DNA of 64,000 nt. Origin: Sphaerisporangium perillae (GTDB lineage: Bacteria; Actinomycetota; Actinomycetes; Streptosporangiales; Streptosporangiaceae). Every line of letters starts with the position of its first letter. Position 1 is the stretch's first letter. The position numbers and the translations under genes are program-made. The notes under the pieces are model-generated. The model was not told where the DNA came from and did not search any database. It saw only the letters and a list, made by a program, of their open reading frames with translations. Location: NCBI RefSeq assembly GCF_023276435.1, contig NZ_JALLPO010000014.1, positions 62,001 through 126,000 on the forward strand, given 5' to 3'. This document shows, one piece after another, positions 54,167 to 61,342 of this stretch.

Positions 54167-54258
54167 AATGATACGGGCGGCGCCGTGACCGCGCCGGTGG
54201 CCATCAGACACGGCCACGGGCCTGGTCGCGGCCCCTTCGAGCCGCAAAGACGAGAGGC

Positions 54259-54286
54259 GGCGGGCGCCGTACGCGCGGCGCCCGCC
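54259..54286 (+). promoter_or_regulatory. Hairpin upstream of manA
   Basis: GGCGGGCGCC (54259-54268) pairs with GGCGCCCGCC (54277-54286) around eight bases, ending seven bases before the GAGGAG ribosome site of manA. It could be a terminator of the preceding remnant or could modulate manA initiation. Confidence 0.5.
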
Positions 54287-54303
54287 CCGACCGAGGAGCA
54301 CGT

Positions 54304-55473
54304 GTGCACCTGCTGAACAATCCCGTCAAGGACTACGCCTGGGGATCCCGCACGGACATCGCCGAGCTCACCGGCAGGCCCGACCCAGCGCCCGGCCCCG
54401 AAGCGGAGATGTGGCTCGGTGCCCACCCCTCCGGACCGTCGCTGCTCGCCGGGGACGACGGCCGCTCGCTCGCCGACCTCATCGGCGCCGACCCCCGCGG
54501 TCAGCTCGGCGCGGCGACGCTCGACAGGTTCGGCGAGCGCCTGCCCTACCTGATGAAGCTCATCGCCGTCGCCCAGCCGCTGTCCCTCCAGGTGCACCCG
54601 TCCGCCGAGCAGGCCGTCGACGGCCACGGGCGCGGTGTCTACGGCGACCCCTGGCCAAAGCCCGAGCTGGTGTGCGCGCTCACCCCCTTCACCGCGCTTG
54701 CCGGCTTCCGCCCCTGCGAGCAGGCCGCGATGCTTGTCGACCGCCTCGGCGTCCCCGACCTGAGAGAGGTCGTGTCCCTCCTCGAGGCCGGAGCGCCGCT
54801 CAAGGCGCTGGAGGCGCTTCTCGGCAAGCGGGAGTCCGCCGACCAGGTGGTGTGGGCCGCCTCCGCCGTCCACCACCCCGACTACGACCTGGTGGTACGC
54901 CTGGCCAGGCGCTATCCCGGCGACCCGGCGTGCCTGGCGCCCCTCCTGCTGAGGAAGCACGAGCTGGCTCCCGGCCAGGCCATCTTCCTCGGCGCGGGAG
55001 TGCTCCACTGCTACCTCAAGGGGTTCGGCGTGGAGATCATGGGCAGCTCCGACAACGTCATGCGCGCCGGCCTGACCCCCAAGCCGCTCCACGTCGAGGA
55101 GCTGCTGCGCATCACCGACCCCGACACGGCGCCGCTCGCGCTCCAGGCCGGCACGGACGGCGTGTACGACACCCCGGCCCCCGAGTTCCGCCTGCGCCGC
55201 CTCACCGCCAACGGCGATGGCCCCAGCCCGGGCTCCAGTGCGGGCTCCAGTGCGGGCTCCAGTACTGCGGGCCCTGGTGCGGGCCTCGGTGCCGGAGAGG
55301 TTCACCTGCCCGGCGGAGTGCCCCGCATCCTGCTGTGCACCGAGGGCACGTCCACGGTCGGCGCCACCGACCTGCGCCAGGGCGAGTCCCTGTTCATCCC
55401 GGCGAGCGAGCCCACCACCCTCGCCCGCACAACCGGCACCCTCTTCCTAGCCGAGCCTGGCACCCCCCACTGA
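54304..55473 (+). CDS. manA: Mannose-6-phosphate isomerase, class I
   Basis: A 389-residue cupin-fold phosphomannose isomerase interconverting mannose 6-phosphate and fructose 6-phosphate. Motifs: LLNNPVKDYAWGSRTDIAEL, QPLSLQVHPSAEQA (zinc ligands), PEMxGxHPSGPS-like MWLGAHPSGPSLL, and GAGVLHCYLKGFGVEIMGSS with the catalytic His and Arg region after it. Residues about 305-330 are a Gly/Ser/Ala repeat (SSAGSSAGSSTAGPG). GTG 54304 has GAGGAG six bases upstream. The last codons and stop are tandemly repeated beyond the gene. Confidence 0.94.
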   Translation: MHLLNNPVKDYAWGSRTDIAELTGRPDPAPGPEAEMWLGAHPSGPSLLAGDDGRSLADLIGADPRGQLGAATLDRFGERLPYLMKLIAVAQPLSLQVHPSAEQAVDGHGRGVYGDPWPKPELVCALTPFTALAGFRPCEQAAMLVDRLGVPDLREVVSLLEAGAPLKALEALLGKRESADQVVWAASAVHHPDYDLVVRLARRYPGDPACLAPLLLRKHELAPGQAIFLGAGVLHCYLKGFGVEIMGSSDNVMRAGLTPKPLHVEELLRITDPDTAPLALQAGTDGVYDTPAPEFRLRRLTANGDGPSPGSSAGSSAGSSTAGPGAGLGAGEVHLPGGVPRILLCTEGTSTVGATDLRQGESLFIPASEPTTLARTTGTLFLAEPGTPH

Positions 55474-55735
55474 CCCCACCCCCCGCCCCGGCCGTCCGGA
55501 CAACCGGCGCCCTTTCCTAGCCGAGCCTGGCACCCCCCACTGATCCCACCCTCGCCGTGGCCACGACCGTCGGCCTCTTCCTGCCCGAACCCAATCCCCT
55601 ACTGAGCCCACCCCCCGCCCTGGCCGCCGGCACGACTGCGGGCGGGCCTTTTCCTGGCCGAGCCTGGCACCCCCCACTGACCTCACCCCCCGCCCTGGCC
55701 GCCCGTGCGGTCGGCGTCCTCTTTCTTCCGCCGGC
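55441..55735 (+). repeat. 64-72-bp tandem repeat of manA 3' end (4 units)
   Basis: Four units begin near 55441, 55511, 55575 and 55647, with shared TTCCTAGCCGAGCCTGGCAC and CCCCCCACTGA blocks (unit 3 diverged). The first unit is the end of manA (Leu-Phe-Leu-Ala-Glu-Pro-Gly-Thr-Pro-His-stop); the later three repeat this, stop included, outside the gene. Each is followed by a CCACCCCCCGCCCTGGCC-type spacer. This fills most of the 55474-55754 interval. Confidence 0.88.
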
Positions 55736-55754
55736 ATGTCTGCCGGAATCGGTC

Positions 55755-55795
55755 GGCGCCGGGACGGTGGGACGTGGTGCGGCGAAACCGGCGCC
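55755..55795. repeat. Dispersed 41-nt repeat, copy C
   Basis: Starts GGCGCCGG and ends CCGGCGCC (perfect inverted ends), exactly 41 nt with core GGTGCGGCGA; followed by AACGGCGGGGACCGG. Lies between the manA tail repeats and the GntR operator. Confidence 0.8.
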
Positions 55796-55868
55796 GCTAA
55801 CGGCGGGGACCGGCCGGCTTCGCGGAGTGGTGTCGTGGTCAGGGTTGACAGGGATGACTCCAGCCATA

Positions 55869-55882
55869 TGCAATATATTGCA
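55869..55882 (+). promoter_or_regulatory. GntR operator TGCAATATATTGCA overlapping start codon
   Basis: A perfect 14-bp palindrome, sharply A+T-rich, whose last base is the A of the ATG start of the GntR gene. It includes a TATATT -10-like hexamer. This is the typical form of a FCD-GntR operator, so autorepression is likely, and a leaderless or near-leaderless mRNA. Confidence 0.72.
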
Positions 55883-56547
55883 TGCCGGTACCTCAAGATC
55901 GTGGGCTTGTCAGCAGGACGTTGCTCCGTGAGGATGCCTACCGGGCGATCCGGGACGCGATCGTGGACGGCACCCTCGCCCCCGGCGAGCGCCTCAACGA
56001 CGCCGATCTCGTCGGCTGGCTGGGCATCAGCCGCACACCCATCAGGGAAGCGCTGGCGCGCCTGGAGCAGGCCGGGCTCGTACAGACCAAGCCCGGGCGG
56101 TACACGATCGTCAGCCCGCTGGACGCCCGCGCCGTCCGTGACGCCCAGGCCGTGACCTCGGCCATGCATGAGCTGGCGGTGCGCCAGGCGGTGCCCGATC
56201 TCTCCGCCGCCGAGCTGGACGCCATGCGCGAGGCCAACGAGCGGTTCGCCGCCGCCCTGCGCCGCGACGACGCCGAGGCGGCCCTCGCCGCGGACGACGA
56301 CTTCCACGCGATCCCCGTCGCGGCCAGCGCGAACCTGGCGCTACGCGCGGTGCTCGAGCAGTTCACCCCCGTGCTGCGCCGCGTCGAGCGGCTGCGCTTC
56401 TCCTCGCTCAGCGGCCGTTCGTCGGTCGCCCAGCACGAAAGGATCATCGAGCTGTCCGCGGCCGGGGACGCCGAGGCGGCCGCGGCCGCGACCCGGGCCA
56501 ACTGGGAGACCCTCGTCCCGATCCTCGACACCCCCCTGTCCGGCTGA
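55882..56547 (+). CDS. GntR family regulator, FCD subfamily
   Basis: A 221-residue regulator. The winged helix is seen as YRAIRDAIVDGTLAPGERLN and GWLGISRTPIREALARLEQA, and the C-terminal FCD helical domain includes the metal-type residues in DDDFHAIPVAA and QHERIIELSAAGDAEAA. Its position 110 bp upstream of the acdS gene, same strand, suggests it controls ACC deaminase, instead of the Lrp-type AcdR used in proteobacteria. ATG 55882 is in the operator itself. The stop region is triplicated downstream. Confidence 0.9.
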   Translation: MPVPQDRGLVSRTLLREDAYRAIRDAIVDGTLAPGERLNDADLVGWLGISRTPIREALARLEQAGLVQTKPGRYTIVSPLDARAVRDAQAVTSAMHELAVRQAVPDLSAAELDAMREANERFAAALRRDDAEAALAADDDFHAIPVAASANLALRAVLEQFTPVLRRVERLRFSSLSGRSSVAQHERIIELSAAGDAEAAAAATRANWETLVPILDTPLSG

Positions 56548-56630
56548 CCGTCCACCCCGTCGACCCCCCTTGTCCGGCTGACCGTCCACCTCCGTCGACA
56601 CCCCCCTTGTCCGGCTGACCGTCCATCCCG
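56525..56630 (+). repeat. 35-36-bp tandem triplication of gntR 3' end
   Basis: Units begin at 56525, 56560 and 56595 with shared TGTCCGGCTGACCGTCCA; each holds the final codons Pro-Leu-Ser-Gly and the stop TGA. Only the first copy is inside the gene. The array fills the whole gntR-acdS gap up to the acdS ribosome site. Confidence 0.9.
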
Positions 56631-56657
56631 TTCTCCGACCGATCACCAGGAGCCGAC

Positions 56658-57665
56658 ATGTCCCTGAACGACTTCGACCGGTATCCGCTGCTCTTCGGCC
56701 CGAGCCCGGTCCACCCGCTGGACCGGCTCAGCGCGCACCTCGGCGGAGCCCGCATCTGGGCCAAGCGGGAAGACTGCAACAGCGGCCTGGCCTTCGGCGG
56801 CAACAAGACCCGGAAGCTGGAGTACCTCGTCCCCGACGCCCTGCGGCAGGGAGCCGACACCCTGGTGACCATCGGGGGAGTGCAGTCCAACCACACCCGC
56901 CAGGTGGCCGCGGTCGCCGCCAGGCTCGGCCTGAAGGCCAGGCTGGTACAGGAGAGCTGGGTCGACTGGCCCGATCCGGTCAACGACAAGGTGGGCAACA
57001 TCCTGCTGTCGCGCATCATGGGCGCCCAGGTCGAGCTGGTCGACGCCGGGTTCGGCATCGGCGTGAAGGACAGCTGGAACCGGGCGCTGGAGGAGGTGCG
57101 CGCGGCGGGTGGCACGCCGTACGCCATCCCGGCCGGCGCGTCGGACCACCCGCTGGGCGGCCTCGGCTTCGCCGGCTGGGCGCGGGAGGTCGAGGCGCAG
57201 GAGCGGGAGCTGGGCGTCTTCTTCGACACCGTGATCGTGTGCACGGTCACCGGCAGCACCCACGCCGGGATGGTCGCGGGCTTCGCCGGCCACAACCGTC
57301 CCCGCCGGGTCATCGGCATCGACGCCTCCGCCAAGCCGGAGGAGACCCGCGCCCAGGTCGAGAAGATCGCCCGCAACACCGCGGAGCTGATCGGCCTCGG
57401 CCGCGAGCTGCGCGATGACGAGATCACCGTCCTGTCGGGCTGGGCGGGGGACCGCTACGGCATTCCCGTCGACTCCACTCTGGAGGCGATCCGGCTCACC
57501 GGTGGCCTCGAAGGCGTCATCCTCGACCCGGTGTACGAGGGCAAGTCGATGGCCGGGCTGGTGGACCTGGTCCGCGACGGAGACATCCCGAAGGACTCCA
57601 ACGTCCTCTACGCGCACCTCGGCGGGCAGCCAGCCCTCAACGCCTACAGTGGCCTGTTCCGCTGA
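56658..57665 (+). CDS. acdS: 1-aminocyclopropane-1-carboxylate deaminase AcdS
   Basis: A 335-residue fold-type II PLP enzyme that opens the ring of ACC, the plant ethylene precursor, to 2-oxobutyrate and ammonia. PLP lysine is in [17 protein letters not shown] (about residue 50), with [20 protein letters not shown] and the C-terminal [11 protein letters not shown]. The Glu in DPVYEGKSM and the Leu in QPALNAY are the residues that separate true ACC deaminases from D-cysteine desulfhydrases. ATG 56658 has AGGAG upstream. Suggests a plant-associated or soil lifestyle; co-transcribed or co-regulated with gntR. Confidence 0.93.
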   Translation: MSLNDFDRYPLLFGPSPVHPLDRLSAHLGGARIWAKREDCNSGLAFGGNKTRKLEYLVPDALRQGADTLVTIGGVQSNHTRQVAAVAARLGLKARLVQESWVDWPDPVNDKVGNILLSRIMGAQVELVDAGFGIGVKDSWNRALEEVRAAGGTPYAIPAGASDHPLGGLGFAGWAREVEAQERELGVFFDTVIVCTVTGSTHAGMVAGFAGHNRPRRVIGIDASAKPEETRAQVEKIARNTAELIGLGRELRDDEITVLSGWAGDRYGIPVDSTLEAIRLTGGLEGVILDPVYEGKSMAGLVDLVRDGDIPKDSNVLYAHLGGQPALNAYSGLFR

Positions 57666-57722
57666 CAGTCCGGCGAAGGAGTCCGTGACCCGTAGGATCC
57701 GACTTTCCGGAGAACGCCGTCG

Positions 57723-58238
57723 GTGAAGGCAGGGACGTCTGTGAGCGTGGATCTCGGAGTCTGGTACGAGCGCACGCCCATCACCGCGGAAGAGGCGGCA
57801 CGCAAGTACGCGGCTTGGTGCGCGGGTGAATCGCTCGGCGGGTGTGGCGCGCTGCCGGACACCGCGGAGCCCTCGGCCAACGGTACGGCGACAGCCGCCG
57901 CTGAGCGGCCGGGTGGCGAGGGCACCGTCATGGGCGCCGCTGGGCCGGCGCCGGAGGTTCTGGCCTTCTACGACGCGCTGACCGGCGACTATCCCGATCT
58001 GACCGACGGCGACTACCAGACCTCCCCGTGGGCCACGCCGCTGACGGTCGGCGACGACTTCGTGGTGATGTCCATCGTCTTCCCCCGGGCCGGCGAGATC
58101 TGCCGCGCGGTCCTGGAACTGGCCGGCCGGCACAACCTGGTCTGCTTCGACCCCCGCCCCGACCACGTTCCCTTCCGGCTCCCCATGCAGACCGACCTCG
58201 ATCCTTACGGCGCGATGCTGCGGCTGCCTCTCGTCTGA
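57723..58238 (+). CDS. Hypothetical protein
   Basis: A 171-residue protein that I do not recognise. The N-terminal part (VSVDLGVWYERTPITAEEAA, KYAAWCAGESLG) and C-terminal part (FVVMSIVFPRAGEICRAVLE, NLVCFDPRPDHVPF) look globular and flank an Ala/Gly/Pro linker (residues 45-75). There is no signal peptide or membrane segment. The GTG at 57723 is used; GTG 57741 is an alternative N-terminus. Codon use is as in its neighbours, so it is a real gene. It follows acdS by 57 bp and may be co-transcribed. Confidence 0.6.
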   Translation: MKAGTSVSVDLGVWYERTPITAEEAARKYAAWCAGESLGGCGALPDTAEPSANGTATAAAERPGGEGTVMGAAGPAPEVLAFYDALTGDYPDLTDGDYQTSPWATPLTVGDDFVVMSIVFPRAGEICRAVLELAGRHNLVCFDPRPDHVPFRLPMQTDLDPYGAMLRLPLV

Positions 58239-58423
58239 CCCGAGCGCCTGGGGCACCGGCTTGGGCGGCTTGGCTGCCAACGTCGGCGACGCGGAGAAAG
58301 GCAGCCTGGGACAATTGATGCTAAATCGATCCTTTGTTGCCGGTGTGGTCGTTTAGACCGGTCCAATAGCCTCATCACGTTGGGAGACCGGAGTGGCCGG
58401 GCTTCCTCCGATAGGAGAGGTAA

Positions 58424-59170
58424 ATGGCTCTCAAGTTGCCTGGCGCGCGCATCCTCGCGATCGCCGGTGTGGGCGTGCTCGCCGGGTCGTTGGTGGCCGG
58501 CAGCGGCGCGGTGGCGTCCGCGACCGCCTCCGCCAAGGCCAAACCGATATACGCCTGCATGGACAAGACGACCAGGCTGATCCGCATCGTGGGCGTCACC
58601 ACCAAGTGCAAGGACTCCGAGGTCAAGTTCTGGTGGAACAAGGAGGGCCCGGCCGGCGCCGACGGCACGGTGGGCCCGATGGGCCCGCAAGGCGCTAAGG
58701 GCGCCAACGGCGCGCAGGGCGCGAAGGGTGACACCGGTCCGGCGGGTGCCAAGGGCGCCGATGGCAAGGACGGCGCGCAGGGTCTTAAGGGCGCCGACGG
58801 CAAGGACGGCGCGCAGGGCCCGAAGGGTGACACCGGTCCGGCCGGTCCGAAGGGCGCCGATGGCAAGGACGGCAAGGACGGCGAGGACGGCGCACGAGGC
58901 CCGCAGGGTCCCGCCGGGCCCAAGGGCGAGCCGGGTTCGGGCGGCACCGTCACCCCGACGGTGGAGAGCACGAACTTCAACTTCGGCGGCCAGGGAGGTT
59001 CCAAGATCGTCTACTGTGCCAGTGGAAAATTCGCTACAGGTGGCGGTTTCTCCAGTAGCGGCAGCGTTCAGGTGTACACCAGCGCACCGGTCATGTCCGG
59101 CGGCAAGCCGACCGGCTGGCAGGTCGAAGGAAAGAACGGCGGCGGCGCTGTGTATGTCATCTGCGTCTAG
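58424..59170 (+). CDS. Secreted collagen-like repeat protein
   Basis: A 248-residue exported protein. After the signal peptide ([20 protein letters not shown]) come a short Cys-containing head ([35 protein letters not shown]), about 32 Gly-X-Y triplets ([19 protein letters not shown] onward, with DGKDG repeats) and a C-terminal domain of about 75 residues with paired Cys. This head-collagen-tail layout is typical of actinomycete surface proteins of unknown role, presumably trimeric. GGAGAGG precedes ATG 58424. It converges on the DUF6879 gene with an 18-bp gap. Confidence 0.88.
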   Translation: MALKLPGARILAIAGVGVLAGSLVAGSGAVASATASAKAKPIYACMDKTTRLIRIVGVTTKCKDSEVKFWWNKEGPAGADGTVGPMGPQGAKGANGAQGAKGDTGPAGAKGADGKDGAQGLKGADGKDGAQGPKGDTGPAGPKGADGKDGKDGEDGARGPQGPAGPKGEPGSGGTVTPTVESTNFNFGGQGGSKIVYCASGKFATGGGFSSSGSVQVYTSAPVMSGGKPTGWQVEGKNGGGAVYVICV

Positions 59171-59188
59171 CGCACACGTCCCGGAACG

Positions 59189-59878
59189 CTAGTGGGGGCG
59201 GCGGAACCAGTGGGGGATTCCGCCGCCTTCCGTCAGCGGCGGCGCCAGCGGTACGACCTCCCGCTTGTGGTAGTCGGCCAGGTGCTCGGCCTGGTCGTAA
59301 AGGCCCATGAGCGCGTCCAGGCAGGGGCCGACCACATCCGGGCCGGTCACCCTGCGCGCCCCGGTGTGCAGGCCGATCCCGTCGTACAGCACTTCGTAGC
59401 ACAGCGAGCGAGAGAAGATCACCAGCTCCGGCAGCGGGGCGCGCCGCTCGAGGTCGTGCACGGCGCCGGCGGGCAGGACTCTGATCCGCTCGCCCGCCGC
59501 CAGCCGTAGCGCCAGGAAGTGCATCTCCCACTGCAGGTAGGGCGTGACCGGGGTCTCCACGATGCGCAGCCGACGGAACTCCGGGCTCCTGGCGTACATC
59601 TCCGCCAGCGGCGCGTACCGCTCCTGCATCAGCGCGAGCGAGCGGTCCCAGTCGCCCTCCATCATGGCGCGCCAGCTCTCGACGTCGGGCTCGTAGAACT
59701 CCTGCGCTCGTTCGAGTTTCCACATGGTGTCACGCGCGTTGGCGAAGACCTCGTCGAACTCCTCCTGGTATTCGGCGACGGGCAGAACCTCTGCTTCGGC
59801 GGTCCGAAGACGGTGGAACGGGTCCAAGACTCCTCCGTTTGCGGGCTGTTGCGGAACCAGGGTGTGTGGTCGGTTCAC
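59189..59878 (-). CDS. DUF6879 family protein (RiPP cluster)
   Basis: A 229-residue cytoplasmic protein with the DUF6879-type body (ESWRAMMEGDWDRSLALMQE, FRRLRIVETPVTPYLQWEMH, LPELVIFSRSLCYEVLYDG). Function unknown; related proteins recur with XRE/DUF397 modules. It ends the predicted peptide-modification operon. The GTG at 59878 is fixed by overlap with the stop of the membrane protease (GTGA). Confidence 0.75.
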   Translation of the reverse strand: MNRPHTLVPQQPANGGVLDPFHRLRTAEAEVLPVAEYQEEFDEVFANARDTMWKLERAQEFYEPDVESWRAMMEGDWDRSLALMQERYAPLAEMYARSPEFRRLRIVETPVTPYLQWEMHFLALRLAAGERIRVLPAGAVHDLERRAPLPELVIFSRSLCYEVLYDGIGLHTGARRVTGPDVVGPCLDALMGLYDQAEHLADYHKREVVPLAPPLTEGGGIPHWFRRPH

Positions 59879-61065
59879 TTCCGGTACGCCGTCGTGAGGC
59901 GCGAGGTGGTCAGGGCACGCCGTACGCGGTGACCATGCCGGAGCCACCACGCCCGCGCCCAGAGCGCCTGGAAACCCAGGATGACGGCCAGTGCCACCGC
60001 CGCGTCGGCGACCACGCCGGGGCCGTCCGGACGCCACAGCGTCTCCAGTGCCCGTACCAGCAGGGCCAGCGTGGCGGGCAGGGTGACGAGGACCGCGATC
60101 GAGACGCACACGACCGTCCCGAGCACGGCCAGGGGCGTGTACCAGCGCAGGACACGGCGCTCCGCCGGGGGCAGGGCGGCGAGGGGGTCCGCCCGGCGCC
60201 GGCCCGAGACGAGATGGAGCGCGTACGCGCCCGCGTCGCGGTACAGGTTCCGGCACCCGGTGAGGTCCTGCAGCACGAAGTACACGTCGGTGCGCATGAA
60301 CACCAGGAACTGCGTCGCCACCATGGTCAGCGAGGTCAGCATGACGACCGGCAGCAGCGGATGCCCGCCGGTGGCGACCATGAGCAGCACGCTGATCGCG
60401 CAGATGGTGCCGTCGAGGGTCATGCCGGCCAGGTACACCGTCAGCCGCACCCGGCGTTCCGCCAGCCAGATGCCCGAGACGTCCGTCTGCGCCGCGAGGA
60501 ACTGCAGCCGGGTTCCCAGGCGGATCCTTCCCGGGACCCCGGCGGCGCGGGCGGTCGTGAGGTGCGCGAGTTCGTGGAGCAAGATCAGGGTCCAGCCCAC
60601 CGCCACCTGCGTCAGCAGTACGACCGTGCCGTGGCTGCTCCACAGCAGGTCACGCCAGCCGGGCATGACATCGGGACGTAGGGCGAGCGTGAGGGCCCCG
60701 GCCAGGATGGTCACCGCCATGGCGAGATGGAGCCACGGGTTCAGCGTCCACCGGACGTGCCGGGCCGTCAGGCGCGGCAGGGTCGGGGGAGGCGGCACCG
60801 GTGAGCCGGTGGCACGGCCGTCGACGGCCGCGACCAGGCCCGCCTCGGTCAGCCCGGCGACGAAGCCCGCGACGTCGAGCCGCGTCCCGGTCTCCTGAAG
60901 CAGATGACGCTCGGTGTCCTCGACGGACCTGCCCTGCTGGAGCGACTGGATCGCCCGGAGTCCGGCGTGCGGCACGGCCACGAAGTCGCCGGACTCGACG
61001 CGGCCGACGATCCATTCGTCTCCGTCGCGGCGGAATCCGAGCTCGTGGAGCTGGACCAGGGTCAT
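59875..61065 (-). CDS. Membrane zinc metalloprotease with N-terminal PqqD-like domain
   Basis: A 396-residue M50-type protease. Residues 1-85 resemble a PqqD/RRE-like peptide-recognition domain (DGDEWIVGRVESGDFVAVPH), and the core has about six transmembrane segments with the HELAH zinc motif at residues 164-168 (LILLHELAHLTTARAAG) and the second metal motif in FMRTDVYFVLQDLTGCRNLY. Such proteins process or export modified peptides in RiPP clusters. It lies just downstream of the precursor peptide and a hairpin. ATG 61065. Confidence 0.85.
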   Translation of the reverse strand: MTLVQLHELGFRRDGDEWIVGRVESGDFVAVPHAGLRAIQSLQQGRSVEDTERHLLQETGTRLDVAGFVAGLTEAGLVAAVDGRATGSPVPPPPTLPRLTARHVRWTLNPWLHLAMAVTILAGALTLALRPDVMPGWRDLLWSSHGTVVLLTQVAVGWTLILLHELAHLTTARAAGVPGRIRLGTRLQFLAAQTDVSGIWLAERRVRLTVYLAGMTLDGTICAISVLLMVATGGHPLLPVVMLTSLTMVATQFLVFMRTDVYFVLQDLTGCRNLYRDAGAYALHLVSGRRRADPLAALPPAERRVLRWYTPLAVLGTVVCVSIAVLVTLPATLALLVRALETLWRPDGPGVVADAAVALAVILGFQALWARAWWLRHGHRVRRALTTSRLTTAYRK

Positions 61066-61091
61066 GATGGAGGCATCCTCCGGTGAACGAG

Positions 61092-61125
61092 GATCGGTAG
61101 GCGGGCCTGCGCCCGCCTACCGATC
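61092..61125 (-). terminator. 15-bp hairpin between precursor peptide and protease
   Basis: GATCGGTAGGCGGGC (61092-61106) pairs perfectly with 61111-61125 around a CTGC loop. It begins ten bases after the peptide stop and ends about 27 bases before the protease start. Such hairpins after RiPP precursors act as partial terminators or mRNA stabilisers that raise peptide expression over the downstream genes. Confidence 0.75.
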
Positions 61126-61134
61126 GCCGCTCGA

Positions 61135-61257
61135 TCAGTTGGAGTTGCCAGAGCTGTCAGCGGTGGTCTCGATCTTGTCGAGCCGGCGGATCGTGATCGT
61201 CGCCTTCGCTTCGCTCTCGTTCTCGGAGGGCTGGAACTCGCTTTCGCCGTGAGTCAT
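61135..61257 (-). CDS. Putative RiPP precursor peptide ending in GNSN
   Basis: A 40-residue peptide with a strong ribosome site (GGAAGG six bases before ATG 61257). The acidic leader-like half (MTHGESEFQPSENESEAK) is followed by ATITIRRLDKIETT and the tail ADSSGNSN. No Cys, so not a lanthipeptide or sactipeptide; the terminal Asn preceded by Gly-Asn-Ser resembles the microcin C precursor ending GNAN. It lies between a ThiF-like adenylating enzyme and a peptide-type protease, and is followed by a hairpin. Small size, low G+C and context support a real gene. Confidence 0.8.
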   Translation of the reverse strand: MTHGESEFQPSENESEAKATITIRRLDKIETTADSSGNSN

Positions 61258-61342
61258 ATGGCACCTTCCGTAGAGAGGCTTCTCTTGCCTGATGGGGATA
61301 CGCCGGATTTTCCGCGCCCCGGCGAACGGGGTCAAGAGGCGA

